This document shows positions 8,565 through 19,651 of a stretch of 37,135 nucleotides of DNA, one piece after another; within the stretch, counting starts at the first letter, position 1; every line of letters begins with the position of its first letter. The stretch covers positions 1-37,135 of the forward strand of contig CAXKVV010000735.1 in NCBI GenBank assembly GCA_964058805.1, written 5' to 3'. Source of the stretch: Schoenoplectus triqueter (taxonomy: Eukaryota > Streptophyta > Magnoliopsida > Poales > Cyperaceae). Made by a program: the position numbers and the translations under genes. The notes under the pieces are model-generated. The model did no database searches. It was not told the origin of the DNA and worked only from the letters and a program-made list of their open reading frames with translations.

Positions 8565-10865
8565 GTAGGAGCATTCAAGAGAGTGTGCTCCTAATGACGG
8601 AATCGCTACACTCTTTTCAGGGGTAAGATTATGCAGATGTCGCATTTGCTATAAAAGTTGATATATTCAAAGCCTTTGACACTGTCAATCGGTCTTATCT
8701 GCTAATGATTTTGTATAATTTTAATTTTCCACAGGATCTGAACAGGCTGATATTATCATGTGTGATAGGAACTCGACTCTCCATCAAGTTGAATGACATC
8801 CATGGGAGTGGATTCATCACACCACGACAAGGCTTAAGGCAAGAGTGTCCACTCTCACCCTACCTCTTCATCCTCTCTATGGAAATACTCTCACAGATGT
8901 TGAATAATGCCCTAGCAGGAGGTCTAATCAGGGGTATCACTCTTGTATCGCATGCCTCCCTCTCACGCACAGTATGTACGCAGACGATCTCGTTCTGTTT
9001 GGAACAGCTGGGATGGAGAAGCCTAAGAACTGACACTAATTAATAATGGAAAGGTTTGGTAAATTATCGGGACTGAGGATAAATAGTGACAAGTCTGTGG
9101 TGTGATTTTCTTAGCATACAACACTACAAATGAGGTTAGGAGTTCTAACAGTATTCCAAGCAAAGGAACCTAATGACTCTACTACCTATCTTGGTTATCC
9201 ACTGCCTAAAGGAAAGATATTGTCTCGTCACTATAATGGTGCGATGGATAAGTTTGAAGGAAAGTTTTCAGGTTGGAAAATGCATAAATTATCCCCTGCT
9301 GGGAGACTAACCCTAACTAAGTCTGTACTGTAAAGCCTACCAATCCATCTGATGGGAGCGCAAATGTTACCCAAAGGTATTTTAAAGAAAATGGAGACAA
9401 CAATAAGAAAGTTTTTTAGAGAAAATTGCAACAGACTCACTACCTAGCTTTCACAGCATGGGATACAATATGCATTGAACACGAGAAATAGGGTTTGGCA
9501 TTACGTAAGCTAGAGATGTTAAATCAGACAATGACACTCAAAACTTTCTGGTCTTTAACAACATCCACACAGAGTATTTAGGTACAAATAAGTAAGGTCA
9601 AGTATCTGAATGAGTGTATCTTGTGGACCACAAAAGTCTCCCCAGTAAATAGTACAATATGGAATTTTATATTACAAGCTCGAGATAAATTAATACACAA
9701 ATTTAATTATAAATTGGGATCTAGGAGATCATCTCGACTATTGGAGTGTCATGGCTCTTGAACTGGAGAACTTGTTTAAAAGTAGGAGCACCAACTAGCA
9801 TCCGTGTCTCTGACTTGTGAGATGTACATAGCCGCTCCTGGAAGAGAGGAATCCTAGAGGATATTTTTCATCAGAATGGAGCTGATGCAATAATGCAACT
9901 GGATAAGGTTCATGTTAGAGCTATACTGGATTTATTGGTCTTGGCTAACACCAAGAATGGACAATACTCTGTTAAGTCGGGATACAAGGCACTAATAGAG
10001 CTAAACTTACAGGAGGTACAAGCTGAACCACGCTTCTAGACATTGATTTGGGAGATGAAAGTAATTCCAAGGGTGCAAATGTTTTTGTGGAAAGTCGAGT
10101 GAAATGCACTGCCGGTAATGCGTAATTTACATGCTAGAATAAGACGGGTCAAACCTACCTGTCAGCTTTGTGGTAGGGAGGATAAATTTGTGCATCACAT
10201 GTTGTTCATCTGTGACTTCACAAGAGCCATCTGGTACGCCTCTCCACTCTAGATCAGAGCACCAGATCTGCCTCTATGTGTCAAGGAGGCTATGGTATAT
10301 CTGCTCTCTACCTTATCCGATGACAGAAAAAGACATACATATTATTTGCTGTAGGAAATTTGGAAAGTTAAAAATTATTTTATCTTTAAAAACCAGCAAC
10401 CAAACCTGATTTCTACACTACATAAAGCCATGGCACTACTTCAGATTCAGCCACTCTCAGTGCCAACAAGCACATGACTACTGTAAATGAACAGAAACAC
10501 CCCCAAAATCGGTGATAGATTACCCTTTGCTTTTGGTATTGTTGACGCCTCCTTGGATCAGAATGGTAAGGTTGGGGTTGCCTCGGCTTTCATCATAAAT
10601 GAGGGTGCTCTACAGTTAGTGCAGTTTCAACCTATCGTGGCACACACAGCTTTCCAAGCTGAGGCCCATGCATTGCATCGGGCCCTACGTGATTTGGTAG
10701 TCTCTATTTTTTCAAAAACCCTAAACTATTTATACATATTGTAAACAACTGGCCGAATTTTTGAAAAGAGGGGAGAGAGGGTTATTACCGTTCATGTGCT
10801 TAGAGGAGCTTCGATTTGCAGCGGGTTGGGGAGATCCGGTGACTATCAAGTATGTACGTCGGGAC
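8565..10865 (+). pseudogene. LINE ORF2, 3' part: reverse transcriptase, zf-RVT and RNase H
   Basis: Continuation of the LINE after the copia insertion. In order: SIQES right at the junction (canonical GRSIQDN); KVDIFKAFDTV, with the first RT catalytic Asp at 8660-8662; ITPRQGLRQECPLSPYLFIL (about 8817-8876); the catalytic MYADD at 8974-8988, in a different frame from the preceding stretch; the thumb region ending KLSPAGRLTLTKSVL (to 9333); the zinc-finger-like zf-RVT CQLCGREDKFVHHMLF (about 10159-10210); and an RNase H with DASLDQNG and AEAHALHRAL (10487-10744). Many stops and frameshifts make it a pseudogene. The tail is lost: no poly(A) or simple-repeat 3' end is seen before unrelated sequence begins near 10870. 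Confidence 0.9.
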
Positions 10866-10869
10866 TAAT

Positions 10870-12210
10870 AAGCTTAAATTATATATTATATCCAATTGGG
10901 GTTTTATCTCAAAAACTATGTATTTTATGTTAATTGTTAAGAATTTATTTAATTTTTATGTCACATTAGAGATACTGCTGCATTTCGTGTTGAATTTCGG
11001 GTAATGGAGCTTGAATGCGGATATCAACATGAGGAATGAAACTCGGAGCGAGATGAATCGAACTTGCATGAAGAAATTAAGTAAAAAATACTTTCTCGAC
11101 CCTATTGAAGAATGGCTAGAATTGTGGACCGTAATTCTGAAAATTATGGACCGCAATTCTGAAAATTGTGGACCGCGATTATTAGGGTTGAAGGCTCAAA
11201 TTTGAATTTCAAGAGCGATTTTTCGCAGGGATTAAAAGGAAATTGAACCCTTTCGTCGCAGACTTCTAAACACTCTAAAAAACTAAGCCCAAGCAAAAAG
11301 AAGAAGAGAACACCATTGGAGAAGAATAACTCAAGAACTGAATGAGAAATCAGAGATCTTCTTGATGTATTCTTTCTTTTACTCTTTTCTCATGTTGTGT
11401 TGTTGTTTAAACATGAATTTTATGTAATCTTTGACATGATTTATGGCTAGACACCCATCTAGGGGTTTAGGTGTAAACTCGATAACCCGGATAATTTAAT
11501 TTTACTCGTATGTTGATCTTTTAGTTATTGTTGTTTGTGATTGTTATTTTGTTTAAATTGAATGATTAGTTTTAATCAACTGCATATTACCCTAGAAGTG
11601 AAAACAAAAACCGAAAGGTAAAACTGAATCTTTTGACTTAAAATAGTAATTTAAGTTGTAGGCCAAGTACTTAATCTTGAAATTTATTGTCTAAGGGAAA
11701 ACTGAGGAAACCCTAGAAATTACATGAAGTATCGAAAGACGAAATATAAAATTTAGGTTATGCCGAAGTGTTTCATTAATCTTAATGGATTTAGACTTAT
11801 AAGGTGAAGTATCTAACCATGAAACTCAAATTGTTTAGGTACGGTATCAAGATACGAAAGTGTAAAATTGATACTAAAATCTGAAATTGAATCACCAACA
11901 AACACTAGAGCATATTGAAAGATCAAATAGAGTGAATAGATCAAACGAGTGAGAGTGAAGTCAAAAACCGTTAGAACGTTCTATTTGATAAATTTTCAGT
12001 TGTTGTTGTTAGATTTATATTTTTTAATACACTTTTATTTTAATTCAAAACATCTGTTCGATTGTCTAGATTAGTGAACCTTGAGAGAACCAATAATTCT
12101 CTCTTATTTTGGTGGTTCGACACTCAAATTACTACTTGACTAAACCGTGCGATTGCGGTTGAAATTGAATATAAATTATAATATTTATTAGATTAGCAAA
12201 ATACATATCA
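10870..12210 (+). repeat. Probable LTR fragment of another retrotransposon (Ty3/gypsy-like)
   Basis: Noncoding block of about 1.3 kb. It contains a short tandem repeat (11125-11190) and a late segment that combines a TGGTGGTTCGACACTC motif with CCGTGCGATTGCGG (about 12109-12160). That layout resembles the U5 end of plant Tat/Athila-type gypsy LTRs. No TG...CA boundary with matching target duplication could be fixed, and no gag or pol follows, so it may be a truncated or solo LTR. The identification rests on general resemblance and is uncertain. Confidence 0.4.
11125..11190. repeat. 22-bp tandem repeat, about three copies
   Basis: The unit TGGACCG(T/C)AATTCTGAAAATT starts at 11125, 11147 and 11169; the third copy decays after its first bases. 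It lies within the LTR-like fragment. Confidence 0.85.
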
Positions 12211-12318
12211 GGGACCAGTTAACCTTGGCTCACCAGTTTAAAAATCATGCTCGCCGATCGGGACAGCTACATCGGATGTCCAATGATGTAGAAACTTTTG
12301 TATTGGGGGGTTTATAAC

Positions 12319-12479
12319 CTGATTTGAGCTGGTAGAGGTAAGGTGTAGTAGGCGGTAGTGGAGTTTTTGCATTTGGAAGGAGAAGAAACACTCCTATCTG
12401 CTATCGCCAGGGAAGAAAAAAGAACAGTAGATCTAGCTGAAAAGAGAGTGTAATGGGGGCGGTTTAGAGTTAATGGCAT
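12319..12479 (-). pseudogene. Possible orphan first exon of an unrecognised gene
   Basis: Read on the minus strand, this stretch opens with an ATG (12477-12479). It encodes a 53-residue Ser/Thr-rich peptide with few acidic residues, reaching CAG followed by GTTATA (12316-12321) that could be a splice donor. A second ATG (about 12378) in another frame gives a 44-codon peptide starting MQKLHYRLLHL, basic and amphipathic like an organelle presequence. If the TATA box just upstream is used, only the second ATG lies in the transcript. No downstream exons are seen; the LTR-like fragment follows. This is therefore a candidate 5' remnant of a gene cut by a retrotransposon. I do not recognise the protein. 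Confidence 0.3.
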
Positions 12480-12486
12480 TGGTTGG

Positions 12487-12590
12487 CTATTTATATCACT
12501 TACCGTGTAAGCAAAATGGGCCGAGATTTGAGGCTTTGTAATGGACCATATAATGGACCTTAATAATAATCTGCCTACGGGCCGTGAAAT
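12487..12590 (-). promoter_or_regulatory. Promoter-like region with TATA box and GGCCC motifs
   Basis: On the minus strand GATATAAATAG (12487-12497) is a good plant TATA box. Upstream lie TCGGCCCATT (about 12515-12525) and ACGGCCCGT (about 12576-12584), similar to the site II (TGGGCC) motifs of plant housekeeping promoters. All three point towards the exon-like piece at 12319-12479. Confidence 0.35.
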
Positions 12591-13714
12591 TTCAAAAAAA
12601 AAAAAATACGGACAGAGAAAATTATTAACGCTGTAATATGAAGCAATTGACTTATCACATGAAAGGTAGGTGCGGATATTATTATATTTAATGAAATAAA
12701 CAACTAATATATATGATGTACATGGCTGACGTACGTACTTGAAGGACAATTTCAATCCCATAAATTTGTCCGTTAACTTTATTTATATCATCTATAATGG
12801 TACGTAAAAACTGATCCCTTGAAGAAAAAATATATATATCTCAGGGTGCATAGCTCACCAAACTGACAGCGATACATAATGTCACTTACAATAGATAATA
12901 TTATACATTAATATTTATATCTACATAGACAAATTCTACTAGCATTGATACATACGAACGTGATAATGACATGTTAATTTGAACATTAATATTTAAATAG
13001 TGAAGTGCCATACACTTGTACCTCAACAACTATTATGCGTTCAAACTTGAGTTGTTCGGTGTTTAAATTTGGCTTTTTCAAATGCTTTAAAATCATATAC
13101 CATTTTTTTATACTTCAGTCGTCTTGTGTTAATGTTTTGAATTGTTCGGTATTTAAAGTAGTATAGTAACTAATTGTCAATTAACTATTAATTTATCATA
13201 GAAGTCTTCTTATTGTAATGAATATGAAAGAATTAATGGCGCAATGTAATATGTTGTCAAAAAGAAAATGACAGACTGAAAAATGTACTGATTTAGAGAA
13301 AAAAAAATTAACGGTAAGAATAAGCCAACATATATATACGGAAAAGTAAAATCAAAATAGACGAGAGAGAAAATCACTCTTTCTAATCTCTGCGCGTGCG
13401 AGCCAGTTTAGCGACATGATTGATTGAGAATCAAATTTTAATTTATATGAACTCATGTACATGTAGTTTTCTTAATTCACAAGTAATTAAAAGGCAATGA
13501 ATTTTAATTCAACAAAATAGAGGTGCCTTAACTCTTAAGAGTTGAGACTCGGACATAATTAATATTTCGGACAAATTTTTTAATTCTTAATAAATAAAAG
13601 AATTAAACTTCTAATATTTTCAAGCATGTCATATCATTTTTTCACCATTGACGTTGTTTAAATCTTTTCATCTTTTTGAATATAAAAGTTGATATAAAAT
13701 AGTTTCTCATTCCT
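12591..13714. other. AT-rich spacer
   Basis: No gene or named element recognised. Two similar short segments (TTGTTCGGTGTTTAAA about 13051 and TTGTTCGGTATTTAAA about 13142) lie about 90 bp apart. The rest is simple AT-rich sequence. Confidence 0.5.
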
Positions 13715-13930
13715 CATTTAAAATTATATGTATAATATACTTAAGGTGATTCTTAAAATAATCTATTTTTATATGATCATTTACATTACTATAATAATAA
13801 TTATTATAATTATCATTATTACTTAGCATTTAAAAATATTATGTCTAAATTTTTTTAATATGAAATTTTATTAAATATATTTAAAATTTTATATTATTAA
13901 TTATTTATTTGAGAACTATATTGCAGTCCG
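13715..13930 (+). repeat. Dispersed repeat, copy 1
   Basis: About 215 bp that recur in inverted orientation at 30330-30530. Shared landmarks include CTTAAGG, an AATAATAATTATTAT palindromic core, TTAGCATTTAAAAA, TGAAATTTTATTAA, TTTAAAATTTTATATT and TTAATTATTTATTTGA. No coding content. It is probably a MITE or a fragment of a longer element; its ends are not defined. Confidence 0.6.
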
Positions 13931-14629
13931 AGTAAGACTAAAGAAGGCTCTTAATCTGTACTAAGAAGCATATTTTTGAATGATTAAGTTACTAAAATAA
14001 TAACTATATGAGATATGAAGAAGCTAAAAAAAAACGTGCCAAGTCTGCATGCATGTAAAAGATAGCAGGCTCAAAATTTCAATAAAAAGTTTTTTTATAC
14101 ATATTTAAATTGAATGACTTGAAGAATCAAATAATTAGTAACAAAAGATAAAGTACTCCGGGTAGGAGGACACGTTAGAATTTTACGGATTGGAAGAGTT
14201 TTTTTTTTATAGATATCTATAGATATTTATATAATTTAAAAGTTTTCTCATTTTTCTTATAAAAAAAACTGAATGACTTGATTTCTTTATCAATCTCACA
14301 AAATACATGACAAACGCTAAAACATATTTAAGAGACGGGGATTTGCCCCTTCCTCCTATATATTACACAAGCAAATTTGATTTTTTTTTTTTTTTTGTAC
14401 TTGATGTTATTCAGTTTTCACAATTTGCCTTTTAAGTAATTAAAATTTTAATTCTATTCAAACAACGAAAATGTAGATATGTAAAATATTTTATTCACAT
14501 TTTCTTTATTACTCCATCTTGTAACATTGTCAATCCATATGAAAATTATGGTTGAGTGTTTTTAACGGGTCTATGAGATAATGAATGGAACAGGCAAATG
14601 GGTAATAAATTACTTTGTATCGTGCATGC
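13931..14629. other. AT-rich spacer
   Basis: No gene, long repeat or regulatory site recognised. There are poly(T) and poly(A) runs, for example near 14380-14395. Confidence 0.5.
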
Positions 14630-14643
14630 ACGCACATGTGGGG

Positions 14644-14652
14644 GCTATAGTA
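14644..14652. repeat. Left 9-bp target duplication of the MULE
   Basis: GCTATAGTA lies directly before the left terminal inverted repeat and is repeated exactly at 18291-18299. Nine bp is the signature size for Mutator-like elements. Confidence 0.9.
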
Positions 14653-14800
14653 GAGATTTTTTTATTTTGGTAAATGAAAAAAAATAAAAAACTGGTAAGA
14701 GTTGCTGGTTTTTGAGTCTTATTGGCATGGATCGAGTTTGAGTTCCAGGTGTCTGGATCGAATTTGAAACTCGATCCCATGTTTTTTTTACGTTTGTATA
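14653..14800 (+). repeat. Left terminal inverted repeat of the MULE
   Basis: Imperfect inverted match to about 18130-18290. It contains subterminal CGAGTTT-type motifs (ATCGAGTTTGAG, AAACTCGATCC), which are mirrored at the right end (ACCGAGTTTTAAACTC). Such motifs are typical transposase-binding candidates, though this is inference. Confidence 0.75.
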
Positions 14801-15459
14801 TTATATTAAAAATAAAATATGACAGTCAATAGATTGTTCTAAAATATTACAACAAGAATTAAAATAAAGTTTTATAAAGATAAATATAAACACAATTAAT
14901 ACATTATTCTAAAATAGTGTCAAACAAATTAGAATATTACAGTAATAATTAAAATCTAATTGTTCTGATAAATATAAATACGCTGCTAATCAAAATCATG
15001 TTCTACGGGAATGAGCTCGACCTTGAGTTGATAGTCTGTTGATACAACCATCTATTTTATTCATAACCATTAGAATGTGTATTTTCCTTCTCCTTCATTT
15101 GTTGATTTTTGTTGGATCTGGCCTAATGATCGGACCGTTGTACATTGGCCAATCTTATTTATTGCCATAACTACGTTAATGACCAAATCATGTGTTAATT
15201 TAGTACTAGATGGTATAATATGGAGTAACGTATTAAATGTAATTCAGCCTTCTAAATGAACAAATGGCAAGCAAGTAGTCGCATGGGATGTTGGTCAATT
15301 GCGGTTTCTGACACCAATAATTATCAATTTCCGTCATCTTGAATTCAATCTCATATTTCATTTTCCCATTTGTCCCTATTATTTCAAATAAAAATTACAA
15401 ATTATTGCTTAAAATTTAAATTTAAATAAAAAATTATATAAGTATAGAATATTACCGTC

Positions 15460-17614
15460 TCAATAAGTCAATTTCTGTTGTAAACATTGTAGTTATTGAT
15501 ATCACAATCAAGTGGTATGACATCGTAACTTCTTCCCTTATCATCGCGATATTTTATCAGTTCGGTGACCTTTTAGGAGAACACCAGACCTTGGGCTTCC
15601 CAAGCCGCTGCAACTTCTCGACGTTTATAGAACCACTCAACACATTTGTGCCACGTGTTCTCAATGATAGTACATACCGAAAGTTGTCCGGCGATCCTGA
15701 ACACATTGTTCAACGATTCTGAACCATTGCTTGTCATTATTCCCCATCGATTGAGACCTCTGTCTAGATGTTCTGTCCATCTTTCTTGATGCAATGCAAC
15801 CACTTGATCTGGGGTTGACTCCTCATAATGAAATTTCTCGGCTGATACTTTCTCAATTGCAGCGGGTTGGTTATTACGGTTTTTATTATTTTGTGTCTTT
15901 CTCTTGGACAATTGCTCTATTGAGAGATTTCTTTGTATAATTCATGCTTTTCTGACAAACTTATAGGATGTCGGTCTAATGTAGTTATTTTTTTATATAT
16001 TCCTCGCACCTCCATGGCTTCTTATGTCTTACAGCTTGTTTGAAAAAAAGCCTTTATTCTTTTCAAATGGCGGTCCTTATACACATTTTATGTAATGTGT
16101 TGAGTACAATAACGGTGAGCAGACTCGCCTGCTGATTTCTATCATCCAAAATCTGACCTCTCAAATACTATCCTTATACCTAGATATTGATCTGAGATAA
16201 CAGTAATTTTATCAAGACCGACAACCTCTTTACGCAACCACTATATAAACCAACCCCAATTTGTCACACTTTTCTCACATGCTATAACAACAAATACAAG
16301 TGATAGTAGTTGTTGCTCTGCATCATAACCACATGTCATAAATAGTTCACCGGCATATGAACTCGATAAAAATTCAGCATCGATAGTTAAGACTGGTCAT
16401 AAGTAAGGCCAAACTGTAATGTACAGACCAAATGCTTATGCAACACGATCGAAAATTACAACACCGATCTTTGTTGAGAGTGTCGTCTCTATGATGTATT
16501 TCATGTTATATGTAAAATTTTGTATGACTGCTAACAGAGTTGAAAGCAACTCGTATGACATCTCTCAACTACTAAAAAGGTCTGCAATTATCAGTTCCCT
16601 TCCTCCACAAACAGCCCCTGAAACCCCTCCAAATAAATAGAAAATAAAAGGGTTAAATTAGAGAAAAATAGAAAATAAAGAGCACACATGAAGGAATGAA
16701 CATGCAACTTGAAAATTTCTTTTTCTAACCAAGTAAATGTAAGTTCTTTCTCAAATACCGTGAGGAACTTTTATTTAACCAAACCCCTTGCTTCTTTAAC
16801 TGACATTTCTAAGTTCTCTCTCAACCGATTCTTAATAATATCTACTATCATTCTAGAAGTCATCTGATTGTGGTCTGTCCTAGTAGAACTGCCAAAATAA
16901 GAGTGCTCGGGCTGATTTGTTCTGATCTCCCAAATATTCATTATATTGGGTGTGGCACACATCCTCCATCGACAGTTAAAATATTTATATTTCATCACTA
17001 ACTTTCATTTGCTGCTATTTGTTTATCTCTAATTCTATATTCCGTTGAACATAAAAATCAGCGATTTTTAATTTCAACTCTGATTTTGTATTGAACTGCT
17101 GACTGACACTAAATTGTTCATCAATTTTAGGTGGTTTGCGAAAATAAGGGTCATCTGCATACGATATTGGCATATTATCAGCAAATTATGCACACAGGTA
17201 CTTTATTCCTCGATTGATGAAAAGAACAAATATTTGTCACTCTTTAACTATTTTTTTGATATCTATCGCATCCTCAATTTCATCCATAATTATATTTGTT
17301 ACATCCTGAATGTCATCCTTCTCGGCATCCAGGTACCACTCTTCATCTTTCTCATCAACATCCATATTTTATACAGGAACACAGGATGGTTGTTGCTCCC
17401 GAGCTCGAGAGTGGGTTCTTTCCTCAACCATTACTGGGTTACTACTTTGAAGAATACTTGTCAGATCATAGTAATCATAACTGAATATTGGTTCAGATTC
17501 AACTATTAGTTCCGGTGTTTTATACCCGAGTAATTGGTATAGAGTTATTATTTTAACCATTCCCCAAATTTTATCAGAAACAACCCTAAATAAGTTATAA
17601 GAAAAAACACCCAA
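15460..17614 (-). pseudogene. MuDR-type transposase, broken
   Basis: Decayed transposase of the MULE. Reading from the right: an N-terminal stretch from the ATG at 17614 (MGVFSYNLFRVVSD); then the MuDR DNA-binding region (16771-16998, CRWRMCATPN ... DHNQMTSRMIVDIIKNRL). The DDE-type catalytic core follows, with the first Asp in RPVLTIDAEFLSSSYAG (codon 16379-16381), CGYDAEQQLLSL, and the second Asp in KITVISDQYLGIR (codon 16190-16192). The C-terminal part (15573-15911) has RWGIMTSNGSESLNNVFR. A stop (15573) precedes VTELIKYRDDKGRSYDV (to about 15470). The SWIM zinc finger that normally follows is not found. Multiple stops and frame changes mean no active product. Confidence 0.87.
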
Positions 17615-18129
17615 ACCTGCTGGGGCAGTGTTGATCCATGCACTAATGCTGATGTTGAATTAGCTAGAGAGCAGCTCCAAACCAACATGAATTTGTCTAT
17701 TCAAGTCATGAAGATTGATTATCTCGTCGGCAGAAAATGTGCACGCGACTTGAATGTCGTAACCCACATCGGTTGAAGTGTTCAGAATTTGACCTTCGTG
17801 ATACACATTGATCAATAATATTTTTGTCTCTATAGTATGAGCAATAAACCCTATTGTTAGTGTATTTTAATTTTACAACAAAAATTAATAGTCCAAATAG
17901 AAAAAAAAAACTTAAATGTTGATGAAATGAGAGTGGTGAATACGGATCGGCTCTAGATCTGTCGAAAAATAAATTTTCAATTGGAAGCTCTTGCAACAGT
18001 AACAATAGCAATTTTGAAGAAATGGTTGACTGAAAGAAGATGAAGGAGAATTGTGTGCTGGGTGTGCTATATAATAGCAGGAAGTTGGGACTAAAATTAA
18101 AACTCGGTCTCAGATATCTGGACCGAGTT

Positions 18130-18290
18130 TTTAACTTGGTCTCAGATTTCTGTAATTTTCAAATACGCACAAACATAAAAAAGAAAAAACTTGAACCGAG
18201 TTTTAAACTCAGTTCGGACCGATAAGTCTCAACAACCAGCTAATCTTATCGGTTTACTTTCTTTTCATTTATTGGAATAAAAAAAATCTG
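18130..18290 (-). repeat. Right terminal inverted repeat of the MULE
   Basis: Complement of the left end, ending AAAATCTG at 18290, directly followed by the second copy of GCTATAGTA. By eye it carries more substitutions and small gaps than the outer 20 bp would suggest, so the element is not very young. Confidence 0.75.
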
Positions 18291-18412
18291 GCTATAGTAT
18301 ACTCTGTCAATGACTCAATCTGTACACGCACATGTGGGGCTAAGTATACTCTGTCAATCTGTCGACGCACATGTGGGGCTATAGACGCTATAGTATACTC
18401 TGTCAATCTGTA
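18291..18412. repeat. Minisatellite that served as MULE target
   Basis: About three units built on GCTATAGTATACTCTGTCAA, CTGTAC and ACGCACATGTGGGG, with small length changes. The first unit is split by the MULE: its ACGCACATGTGGGGG-CTATAGTA part is at 14630-14652, on the other side of the element. Confidence 0.8.
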
Positions 18413-19214
18413 CGTACCTTAAAACGCACACATATACTCTGCGAAGAAAGAAGGATTGGTTCAACCGTTCAAGGAAGACTTATTTGTTGTTTCTCGTACG
18501 TATTAAAATGTGGTGACGTGGTTCTCCGTTTATAGTTTATACAAGTTGGCCACGTTAAAGTCAACACTGTAAGCTTATCTACTCATAAAATCAAAATCCA
18601 CGCGCAAAACAACACAGATGAGGAGTGATAGATGGTGAATATGGGCTAATTCGGAAAATGATTGTTTAGTTAATGTATATTATCTACATAAAACTCCCTT
18701 AAATTATTGTGACAAACTGGAAACTACGGCTTGACTTGACCACGCCGTGTTTTTTATAATAAGAATTATTTAATTTTTAATTTTAATAATAATAAAAATA
18801 AATGACACTTACAGTGATATTTTACAAATGCATGAGTTAGACTAACACTTTATATAAAAACATCACTACTAATGATATGTTTTGCTTTTAATTACTTTTA
18901 TAAAAAATACAACAGCACTGGTGAAATGACGTTCTCCTATTGCCAGCTGATGCACAGCGTATTTAAAACTTTGAAAACTACATTTGCAAAGTAAAAAAAA
19001 AAACGCACGATAAATGAGGTGTAGATTTTTAATGCCTATATTTCTATTTTATAAATGAAAAATAATCGTAAACCCCCACGATAACTATCCGGCCCATAAT
19101 CAGCTAATTTGTGGGTTAGTTTATTTTTCCTCTTCTAATAGCAAACCTTAGGCATGTGCTTTGAAACGTGTTTACTGTTTTTGCCAATGTGAGGTGCTTT
19201 ATTTTACAAGAAAG
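18413..19214. other. Spacer
   Basis: No gene or known element recognised. Moderately AT-rich, with no convincing ORF or repeat. Confidence 0.5.
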
Positions 19215-19651
19215 AAATGATTTAATGTCCGCTTACTATTGGTCACATGGTCTACGTCAATATAATTATAAAAAAAAAATAGTCAGAACAATTTAAGTGG
19301 TCATGGAATTAATCATATGGAACAAAATTATATGAAAATTGAGAAAAGTCTAATTATTTATTTATTTAGTGCACTATATGATGGAAGCAAAGTGATTTCT
19401 TGCAAAAACTGAAAAATGGACACAAGATTAACTACGAAAAAAATTATGATAACATGATACAAAAAGATTCCCCTCCAACAAAGTGATTTCTTTGATTTTA
19501 AATTCCCCTCCCAAAATGATTTAATGTCCGCTTACTATTGATCACGTGGCCTACGTCAATAAAATTATAAGAAAAAAATAGAACACCTTAAGTGGTCATG
19601 GAATTAATCATATGGAATAAAATTAGAGAATGACTAATGTGCTTTCATTAG
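19215..19651 (+). repeat. Partial units at the left edge of the 1.1-kb array
   Basis: Two shorter copies, about 300 bp apart, of a segment also found in every full unit. The segment is AATGATTTAATGTCCGCTTA followed by a GTCAC(A/G)TGG-CCTAC(A/G)TCAAT stretch (about 19216 and 19513). They are less like the full units than those are like each other. Confidence 0.8.

Larger units (their letters stand above)
14653..18290 (-). mobile_element. Mutator-like element (MULE) with long terminal inverted repeats
   Basis: A 3638-bp DNA transposon. The left end GAGATTTTTTTATTTT and the complement of the right end (CAGATTTTTTTTATTCC) begin inverted repeats. These can be followed by eye for more than 100 bp, through AATGAAA, GCTGGTTnTTGAG, CTTATnGG and GAGTTT motifs. 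It is flanked by a perfect 9-bp duplication. The interior carries a broken minus-strand MuDR-type transposase. The sequence between the left inverted repeat and the transposase (about 14800-15450) holds nothing recognised. Confidence 0.92.

Noticed and set aside
12312..12761. 149-codon minus-strand open frame as a full gene
   Set aside because: Its first two thirds lie upstream of the likely TATA box and look like promoter DNA. Only the last part is exon-like.
15077..15259. 60-codon plus-strand open frame in the MULE
   Set aside because: No known motif, atypical composition, and opposite to the transposase; treated as chance.
17706..18011. 101-codon minus-strand open frame near the right end of the MULE
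   Set aside because: Could be a first exon of the transposase, but I see no motif and no convincing splice link.
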